A DNA stretch of 44,334 bases from an uncultured Prevotellaceae bacterium (GTDB taxonomy: Bacteria > Bacteroidota > Bacteroidia > Bacteroidales > Bacteroidaceae): the NCBI GenBank assembly GCA_900314985.1, contig OMXL01000017.1:1-44334 (forward strand), given 5' to 3'. The notes below the pieces were generated by a model. It was not told the DNA's origin and ran no database searches. It saw only the letters and a list, made by a program, of their open reading frames with translations. Position 1 is the first letter of the stretch, and every line of letters begins with the position of its first letter. A program made the translations under genes and the position numbers. This document shows positions 16,451 through 25,428 of this stretch, in pieces.

Positions 16451-17440
16451 ATGAAGCAGCGTATAGAGTGGTTGGCTGTTTTGAGGGGTCTGAACATCTT
16501 GCTGGTAGTCATGGTTCATGTGCAACTGGTAGATATGTCGACAGGCCAGAATCATGCATTCTGCAATGCCCTCTCTTTTCCTTTCCACCCTATACGCATG
16601 CCTTTGTTTATCTTTATTTCTGGGGGATTACTCTATCTTAGCAGAATACGAAAAGACATATCGACAAAAGCATTATACAAGGACAAGTTCCAGCGTATCA
16701 TGATACCTTTTGTCTTCTTTGTCGTTGTCTACTACCTTATTAAGTGCGTTTTTAACCAGTTTGCCAAGACACCCATCGAACTGTCGTGGACTAATTTCTT
16801 AGAGTCGTTTGTATACTATCGGGGTCACTCGTCACAGTCATTATGGTTTTTGGCTGTGCTGATGTTTTTGATGCTTCTGTATCCCCTCTTCCGTTATCTA
16901 TGCGACAACAAATACCGAATGATATGCTTCCTATTGTTCTGTAGTGGCATATTCTTTATTGATACCGACCTGGAAAGTCGTTGGAACGTATTCTATATTT
17001 TGGAAGTACAGCATTACCTGGTATACTTCTTCTTTGGAATCTTCTTCTTCCGGTTTGAGCTATATAAGTATCTGACCAGCATCCCAGCATTGTGTATTCT
17101 TATACTGCTATATGCTGCCTGTTATTACTTCTCATTGGGTCTTCTGACTTCCATCATAGGCATTTGTATGATGTGTTCACTATGCCTGAAGATAGGCACC
17201 TATCTGCCCAACCTATTTTCAAGTTTCAGGGAATACATCTTTCAGATTTATCTGATGTCCCTACCCTTTCAAAACTTCGTGGAACTGATATTATGGAAGC
17301 ATTTCTTCTATAACGAACAGCTATTGTTACTGTTTTACGCCATCAATCTGATGTCAGGACTATTCATACCAGTGATGATTAGTAAACTGGTAGAACGATG
17401 CCCCTACAAATACTTAAGGTTGTGCTTTGGTTTGCAGTAA
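16451..17440 (+). CDS. Acyltransferase 3 family membrane protein
   Basis: 329 residues with about ten hydrophobic segments. The N-terminus has the AT3 pattern: WLAVLRGLNILLVVMVHVQ with the conserved histidine at about residue 23, then PLFIFISGGLLY. The family transfers acetyl or other acyl groups onto sugars or lipids at the inner membrane (for example O-antigen acetylation). Substrate unknown. Starts four bases after nadA and ends two bases before the opposing gtrA gene. A second AT3 domain is encoded 2 kb away in the opposite direction, so this area is rich in envelope modification genes. Confidence 0.9.
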   Translation: MKQRIEWLAVLRGLNILLVVMVHVQLVDMSTGQNHAFCNALSFPFHPIRMPLFIFISGGLLYLSRIRKDISTKALYKDKFQRIMIPFVFFVVVYYLIKCVFNQFAKTPIELSWTNFLESFVYYRGHSSQSLWFLAVLMFLMLLYPLFRYLCDNKYRMICFLLFCSGIFFIDTDLESRWNVFYILEVQHYLVYFFFGIFFFRFELYKYLTSIPALCILILLYAACYYFSLGLLTSIIGICMMCSLCLKIGTYLPNLFSSFREYIFQIYLMSLPFQNFVELILWKHFFYNEQLLLLFYAINLMSGLFIPVMISKLVERCPYKYLRLCFGLQ

Positions 17441-17442
17441 TA

Positions 17443-17865
17443 CTACTTTACTTTGAATGCGAAGAATCGTTGTCCTAAGTAGTTGAATACGATAAACAAA
17501 CACATACCTAACGCCATCGAAACATTCTCCTGGATAGTGACGCTATAGCCACTCAGTATCCAATGCATCACAGGCTTGGCAATGCCATAAGCCAACAGGT
17601 AACACGTCAGAATATTGATAGTAAAGCGGAACAATGGTTTCCATCCATGTTCTTTGTTCTGGAATGTGAAGTGCTTATTAAGAATGTAGCTACAAATACT
17701 GCCAAAGAAGTAGTTAGAGGCAGATGATATCCAATAACTGAGTCCAAATACATTATAGAATACAAACATGATGGTGGTACCCACAATGGTATTCACCACA
17801 CCCACTATGACAAACTTCATGAATGTCTTGTCAGTGAATAGACTGATATATTTATTGATATTCAT
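17443..17865 (-). CDS. GtrA-family membrane protein
   Basis: 140 residues with four hydrophobic segments; typical GtrA/DPMS-type size. Seen: KFVIVGVVNTIVGTTIMF in the first segment, YILNKHFTF between segments two and three, and NYLGQRFFAF at the C-terminus. GtrA proteins are thought to move lipid-linked sugars across the inner membrane or assist glycan glucosylation. Start taken at 17865 (MNINKYISLF); a longer frame begins at 17934 inside the upstream gene and is less likely. Last gene of the leuS-to-gtrA block; 16 bp after the AT3-CotH gene. Confidence 0.9.
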   Translation of the reverse strand: MNINKYISLFTDKTFMKFVIVGVVNTIVGTTIMFVFYNVFGLSYWISSASNYFFGSICSYILNKHFTFQNKEHGWKPLFRFTINILTCYLLAYGIAKPVMHWILSGYSVTIQENVSMALGMCLFIVFNYLGQRFFAFKVK

Positions 17866-17881
17866 ATAGCGTAAATGATGT

Positions 17882-20404
17882 TTAAAAATGTATTTTAGTA
17901 GTACTTCCGTCGTTATAACAAACAATGACAACACCCTTTTGAGGCTTTTCTATTCGCATTCCTTGTAACGTATAATATCCTATAATCCTCTTAGGTTGGT
18001 TGTATATTGTGTAATTAGAGATACCAGCACTTTGACTTTTAAAATCCAGCTGTTCATCCATCCATTCTACTCTTCTCTTAATCCAGTCTTTGAGTGTGGT
18101 AATTTCCTTTTCGTAAGTATTGACAGTCTGATAGTTAGGCACAGGCCATACATACTTGTTCCATACTGGCCAAGCCTGGTAATTACGCGCTTTTGCACCA
18201 CCAATTTCCAGCAGATTAACCAATGAGTCTATAACTGTCATGATATTTTCATCGCTGAATGCTCCACATCGATATTCAACCCAACGCTCTTTCAGCTGAT
18301 TGACATATTCAGAATCCTGCATTAGTCGCATCCACCAGAAAGGAACTTTCTGATAAGCATTAGTAGATGTGAAATATGTATTTTGATACACCCAGAAATC
18401 TGTTAGATTAGCATTACAGTAGTCTGCATTACCAAAAGCAATATTAAAATCCCATAGTGTAGTTTTAAATAGTGGGTCTACTGAGTCACGATGCTTATAT
18501 ATATTGGTGCTTAGTCGATATCCGTCGACATTATTTGCAAATTCCTGCGAAAGTTGTTGATCAATAAAAGAAATAGGATTAAGGAATTTCCTATATCCAT
18601 TGACAGGATCTTTGAAATTGTCTCCTGCTAGCGCATCTTCCATGAGATCTATTTGATTATTGATGTATTCTAACTGTTGTGGATAGTCAGGCATCATATC
18701 GTCATATTCCGGATGTTTATAGAGAAAATGTATTTTATAATAATCATCATATTGATTACCGTCTTTATCCACTGCATAGTGCTTAGAGGTGTACCAATGT
18801 TCCTCATCGTTACGGTCTATTTCCAATTGGTAACCACCAGTCAGTTCATCACCGTCTGTTCCTGGGTCATCTAGATTTAATCTACCCTTTCCTTTACTTG
18901 GTTTTTCAGTCATAATATATACTCCATAGTAACACCCGTCAAGTATCACTTCACAATGGCGTAAACGCGGAACATATTCGAAATAGGATCTTGCTAGCTG
19001 AAACATCAGCGCATCACGTATCATGCTGCGATCATTGTATGGGGCTAACAGTACCCAATTGTTGTCTTTTGGCATACCCATTATAGCTACCTTTTCTTTA
19101 GAACCATTGATGTCTTTGGTTTTATAGGTTCTAAAACCAAAAGGTTTTTTAGGTGACATATCAAATGAGCTGTTTCCTCTGTATTTAATACCTATCCATC
19201 CTTCATAATCAACTGTCTGATCTTTATGATTGACAGTGTCACCATAATTGATGCCATTGGCATTACTGATAACTTTCATTCTGGCTAAGATACGATAGTC
19301 CTTATGAATAATATGTGGTGTTGTTCCATCAGTGTTTGTATTGATGAAAACAATGGGTAGGTTTGTCTCATTAAGAACAACATTAATTTCCGGCTTGTAG
19401 TTATTTGGATCGTAATTGTCAGCTTTAATATCTGTAAATGAAACAACAGCAAAAACAAATAATAATGGCAATCGTAATGTCTTCGTTACTTTCCCAACAC
19501 CTATTGAAAAATAGACGATAGCAATCGTTAATAATATGATAGTTAGTAATTCTAGCATGATGCTTTTGTTTATCAGAAAATCGATATTGATGAAACGTAT
19601 GAAGAAATAGTGGAACACATATATTTCCAATGTACTGTTTCCTATTAATAGTAATTGTCTGTTCAACCAGTTGTTAGAACTGTCAAATTGATAGAATATA
19701 CCAATAAGAGCAAATATAGCTATGAGCCCAATCAGAAAATCTAGAACGATAGGTAGGTGATCAAGACTACTGATAAAGGTAATAACCAATATAAGATATA
19801 GCGTCGTAAGAAGTATTGTCAGCCAGGGATAATTAGTAAGAAAATGTAGCAGATTATATTTTCTAATGAAGAAGCCTATAATGAAGAATGGCCAGAATGC
19901 AAATCCTGCCCATGGATTGAGGGCTTCTATTGCTACATGATCTATTCCCATAACAAGATAGAAAACTCCCCAAATAGTAATTGCTATTGTGACGTCAATA
20001 ATGATGCTGTAATATTTACTCTTGGTAGTATTCAAATTAAAAGGTAGCAGCAAAATATAGAATAGGGTCAATGACAATAGATACCAGTAACCATTATGTC
20101 CTCCGTCCAAGAAGAAGCTTCTTACGCTACCAATAACAACAGCATTGATAAGACCTATTATCAGCATAGGTTTTAGGAATCTATAAGCTTTTGTGAGCAC
20201 TTTTTTGTTGTCAGGAAGCTTGCTGATAACGACACCAGAGAGAAAGAAGAATAAGGGAACGTGAAAAGTACAGATGATATGGAAGACAGCATCATCAGGA
20301 AGCTCTTCATGGTACATACAGAAATAGATAGTATGTCCCATGACCACCATGATCATAGCCAGCGCCTTCAGCCTGTCAATATATAGCATCCGTTCTTTCG
20401 TCAT
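17882..20404 (-). CDS. Acyltransferase 3 - CotH kinase fusion with T9SS-like tail
   Basis: 840 residues. Residues 1-305 are a polytopic AT3 acyltransferase (YIDRLKALAMIMVVMGHT with His24; ten or so membrane segments). At 311-327 a hydrophobic stretch ending DIKA resembles a signal peptide. Residues about 338-790 are a CotH kinase-like domain: KYRGNSS (407-413), KKPFGFRT (419-426), NNWVLLAPYNDRSMIRDAL, GVYIMTEK (494-501) and LWDFNIAFGNADY. The end (about 795-840: YYTLQGMRIEKPQKG) matches the T9SS-like tails of other secreted proteins here. CotH kinases phosphorylate proteins outside the cytoplasm. No in-frame ATG lies at the junction, so the frame is open throughout. Overlaps the upstream gene by four bases. 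Confidence 0.88.
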   Translation of the reverse strand: MTKERMLYIDRLKALAMIMVVMGHTIYFCMYHEELPDDAVFHIICTFHVPLFFFLSGVVISKLPDNKKVLTKAYRFLKPMLIIGLINAVVIGSVRSFFLDGGHNGYWYLLSLTLFYILLLPFNLNTTKSKYYSIIIDVTIAITIWGVFYLVMGIDHVAIEALNPWAGFAFWPFFIIGFFIRKYNLLHFLTNYPWLTILLTTLYLILVITFISSLDHLPIVLDFLIGLIAIFALIGIFYQFDSSNNWLNRQLLLIGNSTLEIYVFHYFFIRFINIDFLINKSIMLELLTIILLTIAIVYFSIGVGKVTKTLRLPLLFVFAVVSFTDIKADNYDPNNYKPEINVVLNETNLPIVFINTNTDGTTPHIIHKDYRILARMKVISNANGINYGDTVNHKDQTVDYEGWIGIKYRGNSSFDMSPKKPFGFRTYKTKDINGSKEKVAIMGMPKDNNWVLLAPYNDRSMIRDALMFQLARSYFEYVPRLRHCEVILDGCYYGVYIMTEKPSKGKGRLNLDDPGTDGDELTGGYQLEIDRNDEEHWYTSKHYAVDKDGNQYDDYYKIHFLYKHPEYDDMMPDYPQQLEYINNQIDLMEDALAGDNFKDPVNGYRKFLNPISFIDQQLSQEFANNVDGYRLSTNIYKHRDSVDPLFKTTLWDFNIAFGNADYCNANLTDFWVYQNTYFTSTNAYQKVPFWWMRLMQDSEYVNQLKERWVEYRCGAFSDENIMTVIDSLVNLLEIGGAKARNYQAWPVWNKYVWPVPNYQTVNTYEKEITTLKDWIKRRVEWMDEQLDFKSQSAGISNYTIYNQPKRIIGYYTLQGMRIEKPQKGVVIVCYNDGSTTKIHF

Positions 20405-22020
20405 TCTATACTTATCTGTTTGATCCTTCGTGAGATGTTACTTGGTGGGATAGTCATCACCAGGTATTTCCTGTTGTTGATATCCAGCACTTCATAGTTG
20501 AACGCATCTAGTTCGTACGTATAAGCAGGATATGTCAAGATGCGTTGGTAGAAATGAATAGGCACTTCATCGCCTAAGATAAACGTAACCTTGTTCACCT
20601 TTTCTTCAGGCTTTAACAGTCGGATATAGAGGTTGTGATGCTCGTCTGTAGCATATTCCTGATACGCCTGCGGATTACGCTGAATGTTGTCGACTACATC
20701 CTCTGGTAAGAAGACGACTTCTTGTCTGTTATAAAGATGAGCTGCACATCTGTTGTTGATGTCTTTCTTGTCAAATGCCATGTAGCAATTGTAATAGTTG
20801 AATTCTATGGTTGGAAAGACATAGCGGCTGGCTATTGTGGACATGCATGGCGGCATTTGGTGTGACAACTGTCGGACTTTTATGATATAGTTGTCTCTTT
20901 GTTGCAACTGCTGACAATGGTAACGATAGTTCTGATAGTTCTGACGGCTGTATATGACAGCGGGTATAGCAACAAGAACGGAAATAGCGATGATGGCTGC
21001 TGTGAGAGTACTTTGGTATCGTTGTAGCTTCTTTCCTTGCCAAAGGTGCAGTACTATCAGCATGGCGAGGAAGTCGGCACAAATAGCCACGCGCTCTATC
21101 GTACTGCCACAAACAAACACGATTCCCAGAGCAGCAAGCCAAGCTAATAACAGATAACCGTGCTGACAGATAAAGTCCTTAAACTGCTGTCTGTTTCTAA
21201 ACCATACAATTACTAATGAGAAGATGAGTATCCAGGATATTCTGATACCCAAAATGATGTTAATACATCCATAGAACAGGCGTTGTGACAATGTGATACC
21301 CTCTAAATCAGTTCGTGACCATAGTGATGGTGAGGTAAGTATCATCAGCATGCCACAACAGTAGGCTATCATGCAATAGGTTGCTATTTGGCGCAACAGA
21401 TGATTCTTTCTGTGAATGAGCAGATAGGCTATGATGGCTATGGACAGTGGCAACGCTATTGCTTCGTGTGTCCATCCTAAAAGGAAAGACAACGGAACGA
21501 GTGCTACTGTTGACCAACTAATCTCTTGCTTGCCTAAACGACTTAAAAGCAAGAGAAAAGCCATAGTGAAGAGTAGCGACCATGTATAGTTGACTGCTCC
21601 CATGCTCCAGATGAATGCTGTACCGAATCCTTTGATGACAAGAAACAGAAATCCAAAGGTCAATGCAGTGATAATAGTATAGTATTTTTTCTCCTTAGAA
21701 ACGTATTTCACAACACTCCCTATTAACAGCAGGAATATGAGCGTATTAATGGTTTTATATCCTTCTTCAGGCATCAGATTAATCAATATCTGTCCTATGA
21801 AGTGCATGATGCTACGCCCATTTACATATTCGTAGTGTACAAGCTGAGACTTGACAACATCACCCATGGAAGTAATGGGTTCAAGAGGTGACTGCCATTC
21901 AGGTTGCCATATAAAGCGATAGAGTATGTCGTCGCTCATAGTGGGTGCCGACCATAGTTGCAGAAGTCCTATGATGGCGGTAATAGTTATAAGCAAGATC
22001 ACATAGGCAACTTTCTTCAT
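20401..22020 (-). CDS. Polytopic membrane protein, GT-C-like (DUF6056-like)
   Basis: 539 residues with about 11 hydrophobic segments in the first 350 and a soluble C-terminal part of about 160 residues. After the first segment comes PTMSDDILYRF, an acidic pair in the first external loop as in GT-C glycosyltransferases that use lipid-linked sugars. HEAIALPLS in a middle segment is also seen in O-antigen type membrane glycosyltransferases. I assign it to the DUF6056/GtrC-like group by appearance only. It starts three bases after the neighbouring membrane protein gene and overlaps the AT3-CotH gene by four, so all three are coupled. Confidence 0.75.
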   Translation of the reverse strand: MKKVAYVILLITITAIIGLLQLWSAPTMSDDILYRFIWQPEWQSPLEPITSMGDVVKSQLVHYEYVNGRSIMHFIGQILINLMPEEGYKTINTLIFLLLIGSVVKYVSKEKKYYTIITALTFGFLFLVIKGFGTAFIWSMGAVNYTWSLLFTMAFLLLLSRLGKQEISWSTVALVPLSFLLGWTHEAIALPLSIAIIAYLLIHRKNHLLRQIATYCMIAYCCGMLMILTSPSLWSRTDLEGITLSQRLFYGCINIILGIRISWILIFSLVIVWFRNRQQFKDFICQHGYLLLAWLAALGIVFVCGSTIERVAICADFLAMLIVLHLWQGKKLQRYQSTLTAAIIAISVLVAIPAVIYSRQNYQNYRYHCQQLQQRDNYIIKVRQLSHQMPPCMSTIASRYVFPTIEFNYYNCYMAFDKKDINNRCAAHLYNRQEVVFLPEDVVDNIQRNPQAYQEYATDEHHNLYIRLLKPEEKVNKVTFILGDEVPIHFYQRILTYPAYTYELDAFNYEVLDINNRKYLVMTIPPSNISRRIKQISIE

Positions 22021-22023
22021 AGA

Positions 22024-23472
22024 CTATCTCATTACTTTAACCTTGTTGTGGTCCACTATCCATACGGCATCGAACTTTTTTTCCTGCAGTTGCAGGTTAC
22101 CTAAGATCTCAGCCTTGTATTTATAGTCCTGTGAACGTTCTATCGTCGTATCTTCTATCTCTTCAGGCCATTGATAATTCGTTTCATACTGTGCTGCAAT
22201 ACCCCACCCGAATGCTTCAGAGGGAATGACACAGAAAGAAGAAAGTTTGGGATTATCGTCCTCAATAATGATGACATACACGGACTTAACAGGTTTTCCT
22301 GTCTTTTGTATGGCTTCTTGCGCCATTTTTTTGCCCACCAAGCCTGATTTGATAGACTCATGGATAAGATGTGCATCAATAGTCAATGAAGCGCCCAAAA
22401 AGAGAATAAATGCCGTTATGATGCTTTTCTTTGTTTGCTGACAGTTATCTATGCCATAAGCCATCATTATCATCAGCAGGGAGAGTCCTGCATAGGTGTG
22501 CATCATGCTGAATACAGTTAGCAGATGAGGTCCTACAGCTATCACCATAGAAATCAGGATGCACAGCATTTTCTTCCCTATCATGCTACGGATGTTTTTT
22601 ATCCATATCAGATAGAGGAACGGTAGTGTGAAGAGCAGACTCACAATAGCCCACAAAAGATTGCGGCTTGGTGCATGCAAGAGGTAGATATAGTCAATGG
22701 TAATGAATGTAGAGAACAGAAACTTCACTACATTAGCGACTACCTTCATGACTCCAGGCTCGTAATCTGGATGGATAGTAATATCCTTGGGCATAATGGT
22801 GATAGCCAACGCATAAAGCACCATGATACCTATTCCAATGAGCAGGTCTTTCTTTAGCGTTTTCTGATCTATGAAATCGAAACCAAAAGCCAATATGGGA
22901 CCTATTAATGCCCACATGAGTCCATTCTCCTTGAAGAGTGTTGCCAAGAAGATAAGCAGTATCCAGACAATGTATCTGGCTCGCTTCATCTTGATATACA
23001 ACAGAAAGGCTATCATGTCGCAAGTTAAGGCATATACCTGATTCTGACTGTCTATAGCCGTAGCGGTAGCCATTGTTGCTGGCAACACAAAGAAACACAG
23101 CGTGGCGAGATTCCTTGAAAACTGTTTAAATCCTAACACTAACAATAGCTTATAGACAGTAACGGTACATAGCAAGTGACCTCCTACAACCAACAGATGG
23201 TTAAAGGTAGGATACAGTACTTGTGGATTGCGTCCTGCAATATATCCTATCCAAGTGTCGAAGGGTCGCCAATGATAGCCAAAGAAGAAAAAGTGCTCTT
23301 TAATGAAGAAAGGTCTGAAGTCAGGTGTTGTCGTACTACACCAATCATCATGAGTAGGCAAGATTTGCAGTACGGCATAAAGTAATGCAGGTGTTATCAT
23401 GCATGCTATTATAACACCCCAATACTTTTTGAAAGCATTCTCAATAGTTAGTTTACAACTGCTATCTTGCAT
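22024..23472 (-). CDS. Polytopic membrane protein, GT-C-like
   Basis: 482 residues, about ten hydrophobic segments and a soluble tail of roughly 100 residues. The first external loop carries PTHDDWC, an acidic pair placed as in GT-C glycosyltransferases, and LATLFKENGLMW resembles the KE/KEN motif of PMT-like (GT39) enzymes. So a lipid-sugar-dependent glycosyltransferase is a fair guess; no donor or acceptor can be named. Its start lies 25 bp inside the end of porZ, which ties its translation to that gene. It shares general architecture with the next gene downstream but little visible sequence. Confidence 0.75.
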   Translation of the reverse strand: MQDSSCKLTIENAFKKYWGVIIACMITPALLYAVLQILPTHDDWCSTTTPDFRPFFIKEHFFFFGYHWRPFDTWIGYIAGRNPQVLYPTFNHLLVVGGHLLCTVTVYKLLLVLGFKQFSRNLATLCFFVLPATMATATAIDSQNQVYALTCDMIAFLLYIKMKRARYIVWILLIFLATLFKENGLMWALIGPILAFGFDFIDQKTLKKDLLIGIGIMVLYALAITIMPKDITIHPDYEPGVMKVVANVVKFLFSTFITIDYIYLLHAPSRNLLWAIVSLLFTLPFLYLIWIKNIRSMIGKKMLCILISMVIAVGPHLLTVFSMMHTYAGLSLLMIMMAYGIDNCQQTKKSIITAFILFLGASLTIDAHLIHESIKSGLVGKKMAQEAIQKTGKPVKSVYVIIIEDDNPKLSSFCVIPSEAFGWGIAAQYETNYQWPEEIEDTTIERSQDYKYKAEILGNLQLQEKKFDAVWIVDHNKVKVMR

Positions 23473-25379
23473 ACAGTGCCTTTCTTTCCGTCGTTTGTTG
23501 CTGTAGCTACCATGTAGATACCTGACGCCACTCTCCTACCCTGTTGGTCACAGCCATCCCACGTATATGTTCCACCGTTGCTACGTCCCTGGTGGATTAA
23601 AGCACCATTAGCAGCAAGGATTTTTACATCAGCATCATATGTAAGACCCGTAATGGTGATAGGTCCTCTATAATCTGGTGTGACAGGATTAGGATAGGCC
23701 CACACATTATCCTTGGTCATCTCCTCGTTAGGTTCTGTAGCGTCGCTAATATACGAGCAGAGTCCTTTGTCTGTGCCAAAGAATACCTCACCAGTAGTGG
23801 GATTAATCACGATAGATAGGATGTTGTCTGATAAAAGTTTACTATTTCCCGTCGTGAAGTGTTGTATCTGCGTCATATTGTCGGAACTAATCAGATAAAC
23901 ACCATTGCCTTTCGTACCAAACCACTTTCTTCTACCTCCATCTATAGCCATTGAGGAGATATCTATATTAGACAAAAGATAGTCAGCATAGACTGTACCG
24001 TCATTGCGTGGCACTTTGACTTGTGTGAATACGGGGTTGCTGTCATTGTATTTTGATTTCTCCAGCAGCAGGGGTCCTACATTGGTACATATCCACATAC
24101 CAGTGTTATCTTCTTCTGAAAGCCATCTCACACCACCGCCTACCTCAACAAGTGTACCGTCTTGGTTGGGGAAACTCTCACAAGCTAATACAGTGTCGTC
24201 TGTAGTGTTGTATTGATAGTAGGCAGGCCTTCTCCAGTCGTTATTACTAAACCAAAGGATGCCACGACTATCAAACATCATGCTGCCAAGTTGGGGATTG
24301 CTCTTGTTGGTGTAGCCGTCGCCATCATGCTTCATATACTCGGGGTGATTGTATTTGGTAAATGTGCCGTCTTTCGATAGTTTAATGAGTGATGCTGTAG
24401 GAGCAGAACTGTTCAGAAACCACAGATTACCTGTTTGATCAAAAATAGCACCTGAAATAATTTGATAATTAATACTCTTACCATCAAATATTTCTATGGG
24501 ACTATTATTGCAGTTGTAGTATTTTACAAACGCACCGTTTCTGAATTCAAAGAGACCATTTCGTGAGCCTGCAAAGACATGCTCGTCAGTCGACGTAGGA
24601 TCGATGGCTATACATTTTACTTTAAAATGGTTTATATCAGCTACATCGCTAATGCCATCGGTAGAGAAAACCTTCCATTTGTTGTTTTCATAAACCTGGA
24701 TATTACCGATATCCGAATAGGTTCCGTTGCAAGTATAGAGTTTACCATTAACCAACGTCATGAAACCAATGTGGTTATACCTCGGTCCACCAGGCTGCAG
24801 GGTTTTTAAAATGTCGATATATTTGTCGTAGTCACTGGTGTCCTCAGCAGGTAGCGATGTGGGATAGTCAGGGTGGTTGGGCGTGTAGCTGTCAGCAATC
24901 TCTGCACGCTGCACATTGACCTTGACGATGCCAAAGCCACAGAGAAGATAAGCATAGATGCCGTCTATACGGATGCTCTTGACAGTCTTGTCGCCTGTAA
25001 TCGTCTTGGTATAAAGGTCGCTGATATTGGTGATGTTGCCATTGGTCTCTACCAGGTCGATGTTTGAATTGCTATAAACCACCACCAAGCGCTTAGCTTG
25101 CTTACACCAGCTGATATGGGTGATGTCGACGTCACTCATACCATTGACCTTGTCGTAGGTGTAGATGCTCTGGTCGTTCTGGTTATACTGGTAGAGGCTA
25201 CCTGAAGCTAACACGAAGAGATCGTTGCCTGCTGCCTGTATCTGCGTGGGTTCAGCATACGACAAATAGTTACGCCAAGTGCCAACCTGCGCCCTTATAG
25301 GGCTAGTGAATAATGAACAGTGAACAGTGAATAGTGCTACTAACACTACCTGTTTTATAAAATATTTTTTTTCTTTCAT
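23448..25379 (-). CDS. porZ: PorZ-like type IX secretion system component (beta-propeller)
   Basis: 643 residues from the ATG at 25379 (a GTG at 25394 would add five). Signal peptide to about residue 31 (TSPIRAQ), then GTWRNYLSYAEPTQIQ, the typical PorZ start, followed by repeated propeller blades (FAGSRNGLFEF, DQTGNLWFLN, DSRGILWFSN, GTDKGLCSY). The end (from about 560: VWAYPNPVTP...GIYMVATATNDG) is a T9SS C-terminal domain. In Porphyromonas gingivalis PorZ belongs to the cell-surface attachment complex with PorU/PorV and binds A-LPS. Odd: the signal peptide is partly encoded by a heptamer array. Downstream neighbours are envelope glycan genes. Confidence 0.85.
   Translation of the reverse strand: MKEKKYFIKQVVLVALFTVHCSLFTSPIRAQVGTWRNYLSYAEPTQIQAAGNDLFVLASGSLYQYNQNDQSIYTYDKVNGMSDVDITHISWCKQAKRLVVVYSNSNIDLVETNGNITNISDLYTKTITGDKTVKSIRIDGIYAYLLCGFGIVKVNVQRAEIADSYTPNHPDYPTSLPAEDTSDYDKYIDILKTLQPGGPRYNHIGFMTLVNGKLYTCNGTYSDIGNIQVYENNKWKVFSTDGISDVADINHFKVKCIAIDPTSTDEHVFAGSRNGLFEFRNGAFVKYYNCNNSPIEIFDGKSINYQIISGAIFDQTGNLWFLNSSAPTASLIKLSKDGTFTKYNHPEYMKHDGDGYTNKSNPQLGSMMFDSRGILWFSNNDWRRPAYYQYNTTDDTVLACESFPNQDGTLVEVGGGVRWLSEEDNTGMWICTNVGPLLLEKSKYNDSNPVFTQVKVPRNDGTVYADYLLSNIDISSMAIDGGRRKWFGTKGNGVYLISSDNMTQIQHFTTGNSKLLSDNILSIVINPTTGEVFFGTDKGLCSYISDATEPNEEMTKDNVWAYPNPVTPDYRGPITITGLTYDADVKILAANGALIHQGRSNGGTYTWDGCDQQGRRVASGIYMVATATNDGKKGTVCKIAVVN
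25304..25338. repeat. Heptamer array YARTGAA inside porZ signal peptide
   Basis: TAGTGAA, TAATGAA, CAGTGAA, CAGTGAA, TAGTGCT every 7 bp (plus strand). It encodes about 12 residues of the signal peptide (LFTVHCSLFTS). Confidence 0.75.
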
Positions 25380-25392
25380 ACTTTTATTCTTC

Positions 25393-25427
25393 ACTATTCA
25401 CTATTCACTATTCGTTATTCGTTATTA
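25393..25427. repeat. Heptamer array ACTATTC/GTTATTC, five units
   Basis: ACTATTC three times, GTTATTC, GTTATTA, in the spacer between the rdgB stop (25429) and the porZ ATG (25379). Confidence 0.8.
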
Positions 25428-25428
25428 A

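Noticed and set aside
17866-17934. Longer start for gtrA overlapping the AT3-CotH gene by 53 bp.
   Set aside because: The shorter start at 17865 fits GtrA family length and leaves a normal 16-bp spacer.
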